A stretch of 64,000 bases of DNA from Tolypeutes matacus (GCA_026826555.1 JAKSZT010054011.1:390033-454032), one strand, 5' to 3'; shown: positions 35,190 through 47,735, numbered from the stretch's first letter. Numbers and translations are program-made. Notes: a model not told the origin generated them from the sequence alone.

Positions 35190-36420
35190 ATTTGTGAGTA
35201 GTTATTATATGTGAGGCATTGCATAGGTGCTTGAAGGGATGCAAAAATAAGGTAGGTACAGTACCCATCTTCAAACAGATTGCACTCTGGTAGAGAAATT
35301 AATACAAGGAGATAAATAATGCCAATGCATAATAGGGTGAGTTAAGTTTCACATGAACTTTTCAAGGATGAGCTGGGAATCAAGAGAGACATTAGAATCC
35401 TATCTGATGGGGTAGGGACTTTTTGAATTGGGCCTAGAAGGAGTCATTTATATAGTCAGATATGGAAAGGTTATACTAGGCAGAGGGAAGGTGAGCTAAA
35501 GAAGGGAAAGAGGCAGGAAAGCATACAGATTTATTCACAGAACAGAGTGTCTTAGTTTAACTAGAATTTGGACTATCCGTAGAGCAATGTTTCTCAAACT
35601 TCTTTTGACTGGGAACCATTTAGGCAAAATACCTCACAGCCTATCTGCCCTATGCAGGCCCCTTTGTGGGAATTCCATTTATCCACATGTGTGCATGTGC
35701 AGTAGCTTTTCAGTATTGTATGGCAGCCAGATTGTTTAGTGGAATATTAAATTTAGAGTCTTTGAGAAACTCTTTAATGGCATTCATTACAGCTTATGAC
35801 TACCTAATTTTGGTCTTTTTTCTTACTTAGTGGTTGCCTAGTAAAAATGTTCAGTCATAGGTATAAACAGTCATCTCTGGAATTGCTCATAATTAACTCT
35901 TGAGATTTGAGGAAAGAACTTGCATTTTGGATCAGCTCATCAGGTTCATTGGGGGATCCTTGGGGCTCATCGATAAGACATGGACCATAATTTGAGAACA
36001 AATGGCCTAGGGGCATGAGGGAAGATAAAAAATAACCTGAGGCTACCGTGTAGTGGTTCTTTCATGCGAGACTGAAGAGTTATTCTTAATTTGTAATTGC
36101 CATTGAAAGCATTTGAACAAATACTAAACACTTTTGAGGTTTCATTTTAAGGTGGAAATAGAGTTTTGGAAGGATTGCAGGTAGGAAAGATTGGAACAGG
36201 GAAACCAGGTAAGAGAGAGGTAATGACTGGTGTGCTCTTTGGAGTGGAAATGAGACAGGTGATAGAAAACTTGCAGAGATAGAATCCACAGACTTGGTGA
36301 ATTGAGTGGATGGATGTTAAACTGTGTGTGTGTGAGAGAGAGGAGATAGCTGGCTTGGATGGTCGGGTAATTATGAAATTTGTGCCACAAACAAACACTG
36401 TAATTTAGGAGGAAAAACTC
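35190..36420 (-). repeat. L2 LINE, split by a hAT-like element
   Basis: Reverse L2 in two pieces. 35190-35545 has 'gtgaggcattgcatagg', 'gaatcaagagagacattag' and 'ggcagagggaaggtgagc'. About 36013-36420 has 'gactgaagagttattcttaa', 'attggaacagggaaaccagg' and 'agatagaatccacagacttgg'. The order is collinear across the interruption. Confidence 0.6.
35585..36004. mobile_element. hAT-like (MER5/Charlie type) DNA transposon
   Basis: Edges are inverted: caatgtttctcaaac on the left, and the right end reverse-complements to catttgttctcaaatt. The motif 'tttctcaaacttcttttgac' is typical of non-autonomous Charlie elements. Candidate 8-bp flanks ccgtagag and gcctaggg agree at five positions only. It lies inside an L2. 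Confidence 0.5.
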
Positions 36421-38455
36421 GTTTGCTAGGCAAAACAATGAACTCTTTTAAAAACTATTGCTGAGAAATTTGGGATTTAAAAAAGAATTCTATAGACTTC
36501 TAGGCAATATATCATCAATCACGGGGAAAGTGTTTTACATTTTCTAATCACAACTTTTTCACAGCATATTGGTTAACCTTAGGGGACAGATGCCATAAAT
36601 CCAAATAGAACCTTTAGTAAGATGGATTTAACTTGTTTTAGGTACCTAGGGTGGCAGAGGTCAGGATAGATCAAGGAGTATATCCCTCTTTCTTGGGTAG
36701 ATCACGTATGGAAGCTTCATGTCTGCTTGGTTTGTTTTTCACTCAGATAAAATTCTAAAAGCTTCTGAAGTGCAAAAGGATCTCCATTAACTTCAGAGAA
36801 ATGGTTTTATCCATCCAATAGCTTAGGTAGACTGGTTGCTAAATTATGAAAGAACCTATTTTTAACTGTTATATCATCCTGATTATCACTCTGCCTCATA
36901 ACTCCAGGGGATACCATTCACTTGGAATAAATGTGAATGATATCCTCCAGACTTGTGCAATACGGTACCCTAGATTCCTGTTGAACCATCTCTTTTTTGA
37001 ATGGTCTTTATTTGCTTTACTTTTTGCATTTGGTATAAATCAAAGAGTTCTGAGAGAAGAGTGCCATTCAAATAGAGTTTGTGCTCACTCCTCTGCTCCC
37101 CAGTGCATTGTTCCCATTACTTTTATTGCTCTCATCACATGGTATTGAAATTTCTCTGTTTGTAGACCTGTTTTTTTTCTTTTTTCTTTTTCCTTTTAGA
37201 CTCCTCCATGGTAGGGAAGAGATGATGACAATGTAGGACAATATTCCTTTGTTTTTAGCACGAGGACACAGGCTGAATGGAAGAGTAGGACAGGGAAAGG
37301 TCAAGTTCTTTCAAGAGGTTATTGTCTGAAAGAATAAATCTGCTGTATTGGATGGATAATTTTGGCCTAGTAAACTATGGAGTATCTAAGGCTTTCTTAA
37401 TAGAGACACAGAGGAACTACTCAGAGGGAAAGAAATGAAAAGCACATCAAAATCCATGGGCTTACTTTGATATGTACTACTACCTCAAAGAGCCCCCTTA
37501 ATTTTCAAATACCTTTGAGAAAGTTTGCAGTCAAATTCTTATCAGAAATAAATTCTATGGTGTGAACTAATTCATTAAACTACAGTCTTCTCTGCTGACT
37601 ACCCTGGAAAAGGACACTGAGGTGATGAGAGGGTGGGTTGGAAGATACCAAGAGGATTTCATAAGTGGGGTTATGAATTGTAAGAAGAGAAAAGCAGAGG
37701 TGAGGGAGAGTGTGCCAGCAAGGAAGAGAGGAGCTCAGAAAGTCACGAGTTGGGTGAGCAAGGTATGTTGCCTACTTTATAATTTGGTAAGGGTCCTCCC
37801 TGCTGGGAGGAAATGTTGACAACGTTTGTGCTGCTGGCCTACCTGTACCTTATGCATCTGACCCAAGCCTAAGACCAGTTCACTTTTACAAATACATTGA
37901 GTGTTTTCTGGATAAAGCCACAATAATGCTGAACATTTTTGCCCAATTAGACAATAAAAAGGGATAGCCAAAGGTGATTTACTTGCTCATGAGTAGCAAT
38001 ATAAAGCCAAGCCTGCCACTGGCTCATAGTTTAAAGTAAAGTTTATCAAGTAGGGGTCAGGATAACCAGTTCCTGGGCATCTGCACAAATCCATTTGCCC
38101 AATATTTTGTTATAAACCTTGTAGTATTAGTATCTGGCCAGTGAGAAATAAAGGCATCTGGGTGTGTGGAAGAGAAGAAGGGGTTGGAGAGGGAGACCAG
38201 GGACTTTTCTAGAAGATATAGCTTGAGAGAGGCTACAAAGACTCTGGAGAAAGACCAGGATAGGAAAAAGAGTAACTACTTGGCAAGTAGTCCAAAGCTG
38301 AAAGTGTTTGACAAGCTCTTTCTCTAGCCCAGAGAGAACCATGGGAGCAGCCTGAAAGAGGAGAGATGAAGATTTTATTTTTAAAAGCTCATTTAATGAG
38401 TTCAATTATACTTTCCCACGACAGTGAAATTCTTACCCGTGAAGGAACTTATCAC
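36421..38455. other. Long single-copy-looking stretch
   Basis: 2 kb without a named repeat or credible ORF. The 100-codon frame at 36846-37148 and the 92-codon minus frame at 38127-38405 have no recognisable domain. Confidence 0.35.
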
Positions 38456-38459
38456 TCCA

Positions 38460-38870
38460 AAGTGGAAGGCTGGATCTCACCAGCAATTCTGTATCATTTA
38501 GGAAAGGTTAGGTTATACTGTGGTAACACATAGCTTCCAAATTTTGGTAGCTTCACACAATAAAAAAAATATTTTTCCCTTTTGCTACATATTTAAACTT
38601 TTGTGTGGGAGTTTTGCTCCTCAGGCACCCTGGATGATGGGTCCATGTTGACATGGGAGGGCCATGATCGTCATGGCAAGGGAGGGAACTGTGGCTGTCT
38701 CTTAAAGTTTCCATCTCTGTGTGGAAAAGGTCACGTCCACTCACATTTCTATGGCTGAGGGCAATCACATGGCCACATTTAACTTCAAAGGGGGGTGGGC
38801 AAAGTATAATCCTACCTTTTCCTTGGAAGGAGAACAGAAAGATTCTAAAAAATACTCAACGTTCCCTCAG
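38460..38870 (+). repeat. Ancient mammalian interspersed repeat, family not named
   Basis: Order of blocks matches an old repeat I recall but cannot name: 'ggttatactgtggtaacaca', 'tggtagcttcacacaat', 'ggtcacgtccactcacattt', 'caatcacatggccacattta', 'gcaaagtataatcctacc', 'ccttggaaggagaacag'. Confidence 0.5.
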
Positions 38871-38891
38871 TTAATCTTTTAAATGATTGTT

Positions 38892-39206
38892 TTTTTTAAT
38901 ATTTTAAAAGATGCTTAGATTACATAAATGTTACTCAAAAATGACAGGGATTCCCATGTTCCCCACCTCCCACACCTCCCACAACCTCCCACATAAACAT
39001 CTTTCATTGGTGTGGCGCATCACCTGCAATGGATATACACATCCTGGAGCTTTGCCACTAAGCATGGACCATAGTTCACATTGTAGACCACACTCTTTCC
39101 CACACAGTTCTGCATGTTATATGCTGATGTAAAATGGCCTTTATCTGTCATTGTGATGTCACTCAGGATAATTCCCAAGTCCTGAAAAAATCCCTTGTAT
39201 TACAAT
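38892..39206 (-). mobile_element. 5'-truncated LINE-like insertion (tail type B), 12-bp TSD
   Basis: T-run, then 'agatgcttagattacataaa', 'gggattcccatgttcccc', 'tggtgtggcgcatcacctgc' and onward to 'ggataattcccaagtcctg'. TSD taaatgattgtt (38880-38891) and taagtgattgtt (39207-39218), one mismatch. It separates two older repeats. Confidence 0.85.
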
Positions 39207-39218
39207 TAAGTGATTGTT

Positions 39219-39510
39219 ATATCGACGTTTCCACTGCTTGAGATTGGGGAGATGAACTGATGGGCAGTATTCCGAGGCGAGAGCCTGTCTAAGGACTCCA
39301 ACATGGAGAAAAGTAGAGCTGAGAGAAGGAGAGAAAGAGAGTTCTGATGGTAATATATTCTTCGAGGTCCTGGATCCAGTTGTGTCTGAAGCTACTTCTG
39401 ATCTGCTGAGTTATGTGAAATAATAAAAAACTCCTTTTTTCCCTGCTTATGCCAGTTTGTGTTGGGTTTCTGTCACTTGCAACTACACATTTCCTGACTA
39501 ATACAGTAAT
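39219..39510 (+). mobile_element. LTR 3' portion, MaLR-like
   Basis: Ends 'tatgccagtttgtgttggg', 'tttctgtcacttgcaacta', 'cctgactaatacag', which resembles the 3' end of old MaLR/ERVL LTRs. The 5' limit may be cut by the LINE tail at 38892. Confidence 0.5.
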
Positions 39511-39584
39511 AACAACTACTTCATTTCTGAATTCTTGAAACTTATTGCTCCTTGAGAACATGCTGTACTTTTCTATTTTAACAA

Positions 39585-39810
39585 TTGTACTTGTGCAGTT
39601 CCTTCTGCCCAAAATATCTTTTTCTTTCTTTCTCCTATCTAGCAGCCAAAATCTTACTTCTACTTCAATGCTCATTTGGTTATTGTCTCCCCTATGAAGT
39701 GCTCTCTAGCCTATGTCCCTTTCCTATCCTTAGCTAAAATCAATCTTTTCATCCTATGTTATTATAATAATGAATTTGAACTTCCATGATAACATTTGTC
39801 ATAATCTGTC
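39585..39810 (+). repeat. L2 LINE fragment
   Basis: Sense L2: 'ttgtgcagttccttctgccc', 'tacttcaatgctcatttgg', 'atgaagtgctctctagccta', 'aacatttgtcataatctgtc'. Confidence 0.6.
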
Positions 39811-39814
39811 TTGT

Positions 39815-40060
39815 ATAAGCCAATGTTTATGGAGTATTTACCAGGTACTGGGTACTTTTTAATACACACAGGCATAAAATCATTTTATCCCCATTTTATA
39901 CACAAAGAAACTGCAATTTGGAAAAATTAAGTGATTATACTTAGATCACATAGCTGGGACCTAGGAAGGAACCTGGGTGGTCTGGCTCCAGAGTTTACAT
40001 CATTCCTCTTTGTTATTTGGATTCCTGGCTTGTCTCCAATTCTAGCTTGTATCCTGTCTG
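39815..40060 (-). repeat. MIR SINE
   Basis: Reverse MIR: 'aggtactgggtactttttaa', 'ccccattttatacacaaag', 'aaactgcaatttgg', 'gatcacatagctgggaccta', 'ggtctggctccagagtt'. Confidence 0.7.
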
Positions 40061-40149
40061 CTGGAAAACCTAGAATCAAACTGATCACACCTAGCAATTG
40101 TACAGGATCTTGTAGGCTGCATTTTGGGTGATAACTTCATTCCTAACTT

Positions 40150-40420
40150 TATCTTATGTTTCCTGTCTTCATTTTAATTCCCTCCTGATTTCTTCACCTA
40201 CTCATTCTAAGTTTTATTTTACCTAACTGTAGCATTTATATTTTTGTAAGCCATCTCAATGCTTTCTAGGTTGGAAAATAAGCAAGTAAATGAAAATAAA
40301 ATTAAATGCTAGATTGTAAGCTATGGTAAGGACCAACTCTGCTTATCTTAATACTTTCTGTAGGTACTAACGCCTAGAACTCAGGAAATATATCTTGAAT
40401 ATACTTGAGATGAAATCTCT
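40150..40420 (+). repeat. L2 LINE 3' end
   Basis: Sense L2: 'tctaagttttattttacc', 'tagattgtaagctatgg', 'gtactaacgcctagaactc'. Confidence 0.5.
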
Positions 40421-41134
40421 AGATTTTGAGGATTAAGAAGTGATAGGTATGGGAAGGGGTCTGTGATGGGACTATGCTCCAGAAATTCCATGGAAGCTGG
40501 CGGGAGTGAGGGGTAGGGAGTCTACTTGTCCTTTTCTGTACTAGAGAGAATAAAATAAGACATTTTGCTGAAGCAGAAAAGAATTCATGTTGCCATCCTG
40601 CTTTCTGGAGAGCTGAATAATTTACCTTTAGCTACATTCTGAATTCCTTATGGAGATGTGAAACAGCGACTGGAACTATTTTTGAGTCTTTCAGTCGCCC
40701 AGGAAAAACTAAGGTGCTGACTGGCAAGAAGGGCTGGAGGTGTCTTTTATTACAGCCCTTGAAGTTTGTAACTTGTTGGCATGAAGGAATAGGATGCAGC
40801 AGGAACCCCCTCTCAGCTCATTCCATGCTATGCCCTCCTCTGAGAATAATTTGAAATTTATTTTATTCCATTGTTAAGCATTTCTCGGTAAGGGAAGACA
40901 CAACTTGAGTAGAAATGCCTTTGTTAATGCTCATTTACAGCTAGAATTAGGAAGGCAGCCATTTTTGGATGGCTCTAGGAGAAAGTAGTGGCTTTTGAGG
41001 AAGAAGTCCTTCTCAGAGTTGCTGGCAAGCAGGAAAACAGTCTGGCATGATCTTGCGCTGTCTTTCTCTCAGAACCTTCTCTATCTTTTCCTCTTCCCCC
41101 TCTTAGGCATCATCCCACTGTTATAGCACTTTCT
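40421..41134. other. Apparently single-copy stretch
   Basis: No feature recognised. Confidence 0.35.
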
Positions 41135-41245
41135 GAAATCCTGAACGAATTCATTTTTACCCAAAAATATTTCCTGAATGCCTGTCGTGTGTCAGGCAGG
41201 CACTGTGCTACATCCCGGGGCACTCAAAAGACAGAAAAGATGAAC
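41135..41245 (-). repeat. L2 LINE 3' end
   Basis: Reverse L2 tail: 'atttcctgaatgcctgtcg', 'gtcaggcaggcactgtgct', 'acatcccggggcactc'. Confidence 0.65.
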
Positions 41246-42019
41246 TGATTGAGCAAATTTGTCATTTGGGGCATGATTGTTGCTAGAGTTTTGAGCACAG
41301 TTGGCTGACAGGAATCAGTAAACACCAAAATCGCAGTACAATTTGCATGGGGAATGTTGACTTATTATGTATGCATATCTGGGTGAAGAGAGAGGAATAT
41401 GGTGACCCACTTAAAAGTTGTTCTCTGCACACATGCTTAAAAAGATTCAACTTTTAAATAAATCACTCTCTATTTAGCCTTATACAGAATAAAATACAGT
41501 AGAAAATAAATAGCTGTCTGAAATTCAGGTTCAATTCCTGCCTATTCACAGGCTGGATGGACTAAGTTTTCTATTGTGGTTGTACAATTTTGTAGTACTC
41601 TATACAATTCATCAAGCTCTCTTCCTTTCTGTTTCTATCTGCCTATTCCTCTCCCTTCTCTGTCTCTGAATCTTTCTCTTCTTTTCCACATGTTCCTGAG
41701 GTAGGCAATCCTTTCAGTATTTCCTCTTCTTTTGAGGACCACGGCAATGAGTTCCAGCTATCCAGACTGCCTGCTGACGACTCAGAACAGCAAAGGACAT
41801 TTCCTTTCAGGTGGATGGAAAGAAGCTAGGATGCTTAATGGAAAAATACCCACATACTTTGACTAAAATTGAAAGACTACTTGTGACTGAAGAGTTGCAA
41901 GTAGAAGTTTCTAAACTCTATTCTTCTCAAAAATACTTAATTTTACACTATTAGAAAATAATATCTCTATAAACCTCAATCATACAAATATCAGGGGTTC
42001 AAGGCATGCTGTTGGTTGG
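41246..42019. other. Apparently single-copy stretch
   Basis: No feature recognised. Confidence 0.35.
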
Positions 42020-42435
42020 TTGATCACTCAAAGTCCTGGCAGGAAAAGAATGGCTGACACACTCAGGGTAGTTCAGGTGAGCTCTAAGGAGAGAAGGGCT
42101 CTGGAAAAACAGCAAGGGATGGTGCAGTACTTCAGGGCTAGCAACAATGGGGAGATGTTAGTACCCTTGGGTCTAAAAGTTCAAGGGATGGAAGTAGTTA
42201 CTGGAACCTGGAGAAGGTAGGAGCTGTGCAATAGGAGGTGGGACCTTTGATAGAGGGATCCAGCGAAATAAATATTCTGACCTCAGTTTCTGATTTCCTG
42301 CTGGTGTCTTCCATTGACTGAACTCACTAAGAGCCAGGTTGTTAATTCAACCTATAAAGTCAACTTCCCAGGCACAGAGCAAGATGGAGAAGGGTGGAGA
42401 GTAGCTCTGGAAGGGCAAATGGATAATATCTGGTA
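42020..42435 (+). repeat. Ancient mammalian interspersed repeat, family not named
   Basis: Recognisable order of blocks: 'agtcctggcaggaaaag', 'acagcaagggatggtg', 'agtagttactggaacctgg', 'agaaggtaggagctg', 'tgaaataaatattctgacc'-like text, 'ggcacagagcaagatgg' and 'agaagggtggagagtagc'. Probably the same family as the start of 16195. I cannot recall its class. Confidence 0.5.
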
Positions 42436-42439
42436 GTTT

Positions 42440-42650
42440 GTCTATAGAGAAACAAAGTGATATAGCAAAAAGGTAGTTGGATTGTAAATGAGAAGATGTG
42501 AATTTTGGTATCAGCTCTGCCATTTACTACTTAGTTAACTTAGGGAAGTCACTTATGCCTTCTGAGCCTCCATTTTGACAGCTATAACATGGGAAAAAAT
42601 AGCCTTTGCTGACTTCACTTATGAAGCCAAGATCAGTTATAAAATAATAC
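42440..42650 (+). repeat. MIR SINE
   Basis: Sense MIR: 'ggtatcagctctgccattta', 'acttagggaagtcacttatg', 'ctgagcctccattttgac'. Confidence 0.7.
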
Positions 42651-44329
42651 TGTTAGAGCAATGCTCTTTGAAAGAATGTGTTGTTATAGAAATCTAGCAG
42701 CAGTACAGTTGGCATTTAGCCCAATTTGTGTGTGTGTGTGTGTTGTAGATCTAACTTAAATCATGATGAGACCCTCAGATTCTGTGGCTTTGGAACAAAA
42801 CATAAATAACAAGCCCAGGTTGGACTCAAATTATGGTTTCTGTGTCTGCTCTAATATGTACTCCACAAGGCCCTCAGACCCCTTGTTCAATATGAAAAAG
42901 AAGGACTCCAAACTGGGCCATTAAATAGAGAAGAATTTAAGGGTCAACAATACTCCATACCCTATTGCCTCCTCTGAGTACACATGGGAAACAGTTGCTG
43001 AATTTGGAGCAATACGTATGTCTGGACTCCATTAAATCTGAGGAGGAAGAAAACCAAGAGTAACTATATATCTGTATTTGTTAATATTTTGAGTCAATGA
43101 CTGGACCTCCTCTCTAGAAATTAAAAACATATATCTTCCATCCCTCACAGCAGTAGTACTTATTAGGATATCTGCTTAGCCCATGACCCTTCTCTGAAAA
43201 CTGCCTCAGTAGGCCCTTGGCAGCCATGCTGTTACTGTGACCCAATGGACAAAGCTGTTTGCCTCAGAGTGGACATCTGACCCAATCATAGCCTCGTTAC
43301 CAGGAGGCCCATTCTCTGCTAGTTGTTTGAGCTTAGGTTATGCAAACTTGGGAGCTGAAGTGCAATCATGTTTTGCCATGTTCATGGAGTAACAGAGGAG
43401 CCAGACTACTGAGAGGGAATGGAGCTGATATATAAGCAGATGAAGTAAAAGAGAGACTAGGGAACCAATAGACAGAGTGAAGGAGCACAAGTGTGATGCA
43501 GGTGCATGAGAATGAGGAGGTCAACACCTTGGTTCTTGAAGGCTTTCCATTCCTGTCAGTTTGTGGGACATGACGACAGTGAGAGCACCCCTTCTTCCAG
43601 CATAGATGAAAGATATACCCCAAAACATAGGTTTCTTGGTAATGGAAACCCCTGGGTATGTGGGATCAAGCATGAGAAAACAACCAATGGGGCCTGCTTC
43701 TTTCTGAAGAACTTTCTTTGTTTCCTTCTTTCAATCCCTTTAGAGAAAATTCTTCATCCAAAAAAAAAAAGGCAGGTCATGGCCAGTGGCACCCAGGGGC
43801 CTTCTCAAGGTTGGGAGGCAGGAAACGCTCCCTGCTGGAAACAGAAAACCTCTGGCCCAGTGATTCTTCCAATTTCACAATTACGGGAAATTACCAATAA
43901 AAAGCCTTCCTGCCATAAAACAGTGTGAACTTATCTACCTCCTGAGCATATTTACAATCAACAGCTTTAGAGTGTCAATTAAATTCTCCTCACATTGCTT
44001 CAACCTCTCTTTTAAACATCCACACTTTATGACTTGGTACACTTGGAACAACAACAGAAATTATCCTTTAATTAAACAAACCAGGCTTATACCTTTCTCA
44101 AGCCTTCATGCACATATACACTTGCCAGTTGTAGAAAGGCCTCTGGGGTTTGTGTTTGTTCCAATGAAGGTCACTTTTTTCAGTCTCTCATTATTATTCC
44201 TAATAATAATAGTAATAATCATCCTATATGTGTTTATATACTTTCTGGTTATAACCTTTATAACTGCACCATGAGGTAGATGCAACCAAGAGCATTCATT
44301 CTGTCTTACATTTATTCATCTTCATAGTG
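42651..44329. other. Single-copy-looking stretch with a chance 140-codon ORF
   Basis: The 140-codon plus frame at 43506-43928 has no recognisable domain and no splice context. A short (TG)n lies at about 42726-42741. About 43220-43350 has a CCAAT-like 'gacccaatcatagcc' seen in some LTR and MER elements, too weak to call. Confidence 0.35.
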
Positions 44330-44560
44330 ATGTTCATTTATAAAGGGCTTACAATATAACAGGCACCATGCTAAGTCTTTTCCAGACATTTTCTCAGTAA
44401 AGCCTCCCCAAACCCAATGAGGTGGATATTATTTGTCACATTTACAGATTAGAACATTGGGGGTCAAAAATGTGTCAGAGGTCCCACAGCTGTAAGTGAT
44501 GATGTCAGGGTTTGAAGACAGGTCTGAAGAACCCATGCTCTTAGCCAGTATTCAACACAG
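44330..44560 (-). repeat. MIR SINE
   Basis: Reverse MIR: 'aacaggcaccatgctaagtc', 'aatgaggtggatattatttg', 'gaggtcccacagctgtaag'. Followed by a short (ATTT)n run near 44568. Confidence 0.75.
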
Positions 44561-44774
44561 GTGACTTATTTATTTATTTATTTTTCAATCGGCCATTTCT
44601 GGTCGTTTTGGCCAAGGAAACTGTCATTAAAAAATAATAACAATAGCCTGCCATTTATTGGTCACCCACTCATCCATAATACATTCAATACACGTTTATT
44701 AACTGCCTTCTATTGTATTCACATTATATGGGATATTTTTCCTATTTTAACTTATAAATGCATATAACAAGTAA

Positions 44775-44965
44775 GGTAAGAATTAAGTAAGTAAAGCATT
44801 AAGTGAATATGTGAGTTTTACTACCTTCATTTTATAGAAGAAGAAACTGGCTCTCAGGGAGATCGCCTTGCCCTGAATTAACTAAGTAATTAGGATTAGG
44901 AATGTAGGATTTGAACCTAGGAATAGCTGACTTCAAAGCCTGTGTTTTTTCTATCACATTGAGAG
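44775..44965 (-). repeat. MIR SINE
   Basis: Reverse MIR: 'tttatagaagaagaaactgg', 'aggatttgaacctaggaat', 'caaagcctgtgttttttc'. Confidence 0.65.
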
Positions 44966-46059
44966 AACTGGAACCAGGAGCAGTTCAGTTACTTGAATAG
45001 ATCTTATGGGACACAAACTAGCTTCTGTTTAGTGCTCTTCCCACTAACTTAGGGGGCCTCTGCCTTCTTACTTGCTAAATAAGTGCTAAGACACAGCCCA
45101 GGAAAAGCTAGTAGAGGCATTGTTAACCTTTTTAAAAGGTATCATCTCTTCATAGGCGCAACGGGATTGCCCTTCCATGAGACAAATATAGGGCTCTATG
45201 TCCAGTAAGAGGGCCAAAGAATGGGTTGTTCTTTGGTTGGAAAGGTGGGATAGTGGGGTGAAGCGGGGTGATGGGGGGAGATGGACAGACATAGAGGTGA
45301 GAGAAATACAGAAAAATAACAGGACAAGAAGGGGAATAAAGTGTCTTGGCCATGCAGGCTGGTAACTGACAGTGAGTCGGCATGAATCAAGGAGTAAGAT
45401 TCAGGGCGAGAGAGGTTAGGTCAAGCAAGCCATTTCTTTCATGGTTTCATTGGGAGCTAGAAATAAAAACCTCATCATTATCCAAACACAACACTAACAC
45501 GAACGGGTAAAATAATTTATCCTTAAATAACAGGCTGACCTATTCAGAATTGTAATTTTAATGTAAGACTAACCTTTGAAAATAGATCAAGTGATATAAA
45601 TTATTAACGAGAAGACAGTCGTCAGATAGATGGTGTCTACTAGTAATTTTATGCATGAAGAGTTATCTCCTGAATTACAGTTGCGGCTGCCTCTGCACAG
45701 AAAAAATGGAGAAACCAGTTACCCTTTGGTGACATGTTCAGCTGATTTTAATCAGTATTTCTCCTGTCAAATGAAATGAAAAGACTGAAATATGATCTCT
45801 CCTGTGGATGTACTCACTGCCTCCCACCTCCTTCAAGGCAGCTGCAACGGGAGTTTTCCTGGTGCCGAGGAAATGGAGATGTACTTCCTATGAAGTTTTT
45901 CAACTCCTGTCGGGAGAAAATATCTAACTCAGTTGCTCAAAGCACAAAACATTTATTAAGAACATTCTAGTTGTCTAGCACTAGGCTATGTGTTGTGTGT
46001 GTTTGTGTGGGGGCTTGGGGTGGAAAGCAGAATAGGATACTTTTTGTCCTCATTTAAGG
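44966..46059. other. Single-copy stretch, candidate conserved non-coding DNA at 45440-45690
   Basis: No gene or repeat. The part 45440-45690 is AT-rich, non-repetitive and dense in TAAT/ATTA cores (ttgtaattttaatg, aattattaacgag, agtaattttatgc), the texture of developmental enhancers. It is judged by eye only. Confidence 0.35.
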
Positions 46060-46295
46060 AGCATAATGTCAAGACCTGGATAAAAACCCAAATTAAGTAC
46101 ATCCTGCTATTGATAGCCAGGTGAGCTTAGGCAAGTCAGTTAAACCCTCTCTGAACCTCAGTTACCTTGTCTGTAAAATAGGGATAATATTGTTACCTAC
46201 CTCAAGGGGTTGCTGTCAGGAGTCATGGGGAAAGAACAGCTCACACTGCCTGGCATAATTCAGTGCTAAATAAATGTTAATCATTACTATGTGTG
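46060..46295 (+). repeat. MIR SINE, nearly full length
   Basis: Sense MIR: 'gagcttaggcaagtcagtta', 'ctctctgaacctcagttacc', 'tgtaaaatagggataatatt', 'cctcaaggggttgctgtcag', 'gctaaataaatgttaatc'. Confidence 0.85.
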
Positions 46296-47629
46296 TTTCA
46301 CCACTGTCTTAAATTGGTTTGGGGATTGCTTTTCTTTACATGCTACCATCCAGCACCATTCCTCTAGGTATCTAGGGTTTACCCTTCCTCTCAGGAAGGT
46401 GTAGGCTGATAGTGAGTCTTCCAAGCTGTTGAGAAGAGGTTGTCCATGTGGGGTAAATTGGATGGGGATTGAGCAAAGTCTCAGGGTCCAGAGAAGTGAT
46501 ACTCCTGCTGACCATGGTCAGTGTGAGGTCCCCAAGGCAAGAACAACTTGGGCAGTGCCACAGCATTGGCCATGTAGGGGCTCACTCAGATGGAGGTGGG
46601 GCAATCAGTGGGTGCTGATTTGTCTCCCTCATGTCCCTTTTGGGCTGGAAGAAGTTGGTGCTTTCTCCAGAGGAAGCTCAGTGATTCAGCTTGACCGTGA
46701 CCCCATTTCCTTCAACTTGGTTCCTCCAGATCCAGCCCCTTCAATGCTAAGCTCCACTGGTCTCCCCCTTATCATATTCTGCACCCCTTTCCTCTTTTCT
46801 GAGTATAGTCAATCCTTAGAAGATCACTAAGTGCAGCAATTTTTCTTTCAAATCTATTATTTTAGGGTCCAAACTTTATGGCCTGAGTGCTGCAGGGCTT
46901 AGATACTTGAGTATCCAAAAGTCTGGCTATTTTGCCTCAGGAGGTTCACCTTTAGAAAGGCAGACTGAGTTTCTCTGCTTTTCTGCCCTAACCACCACCC
47001 CCTCTCATGCAAAAAATACCTTAGAGTGAATGGTGGTGGTGGTGGTGGTGGTGGGTGCTCAGAGGGTGTGAAGGTATTTGGGGGCTTACTCTCTGTTTAC
47101 ATCTCAACACATTATGCCGCCAAACCATTGTCTCCTGCTCCTTCTCCCCTCTTCCTTCACCTTCCTCCTCCTTTCCTCTCTGAAGAAAAGTAAATGGAGG
47201 TTAGAAAAGTCAATACTGTGTCAGTCGGGTGTTTCAGGAAAGAGATGCTGAGACAGAGTTAGGAGCACAGCTGGTAAAAGAAGCAGATTGAGCAGGGAAG
47301 GTCTTCCGATGGGGTGTCCATTGGGTGAAAGGAAAAGGAGTGGAAGCAGAATTGAGGAGGACAATAGTGCATTTCTGACAGAGATGAGCAGCTCCAGAAC
47401 AATGACTGCCTATTTGATGAATCCCAAATTGGGCAGAAATGGCCAAGCACTAGCACCTTCATTGTGCTCAGCTGCTGGCAGGGACCCACCTGAGAAAGGC
47501 TTGGTTTCAGCTCAAAAGCTGAGGTGGATCCTGAAGGTGCTGTAGCTGGAGGCCATCTGCCAAGTGCACGCCTTGCAACTGAATGGCAAGTCCTTTCTCA
47601 AAGGGTGATCCTAATGGTGTAGCTGCAAG
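46296..47629. other. Unassigned stretch with a (GGT)n run
   Basis: A 133-codon plus frame at 46429-46830 has no known domain. A trinucleotide (GGT)n run sits at about 47031-47054. 47215-47560 ('gtttcaggaaagagatgctg', 'tgggcagaaatggccaagc') may be an old repeat, but I cannot name it. Confidence 0.35.
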
Positions 47630-47735
47630 GCTGTTTAATGTGGCCATGGCCACGTAAGGGTAAATGATAGAGCTGGGGCTGGAATCCAGGTATCCTGATT
47701 CCTAATCTAGTGCTCTTTCCACCCAACCTTGAAAT
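47630..47735 (-). repeat. MIR fragment
   Basis: Reverse MIR 5' half: 'gatagagctggggctggaat', 'ccaggtatcctgattcctaa', 'ctagtgctctttccacc'. Confidence 0.6.

Noticed and set aside
43506..43928. 140-codon plus-strand ORF
   Set aside because: No recognisable domain or exon signals, and it crosses a poly-A run that makes the lysine stretch.
46429..46830. 133-codon plus-strand ORF
   Set aside because: Composition looks like translated GC-rich non-coding DNA. No family recognised.
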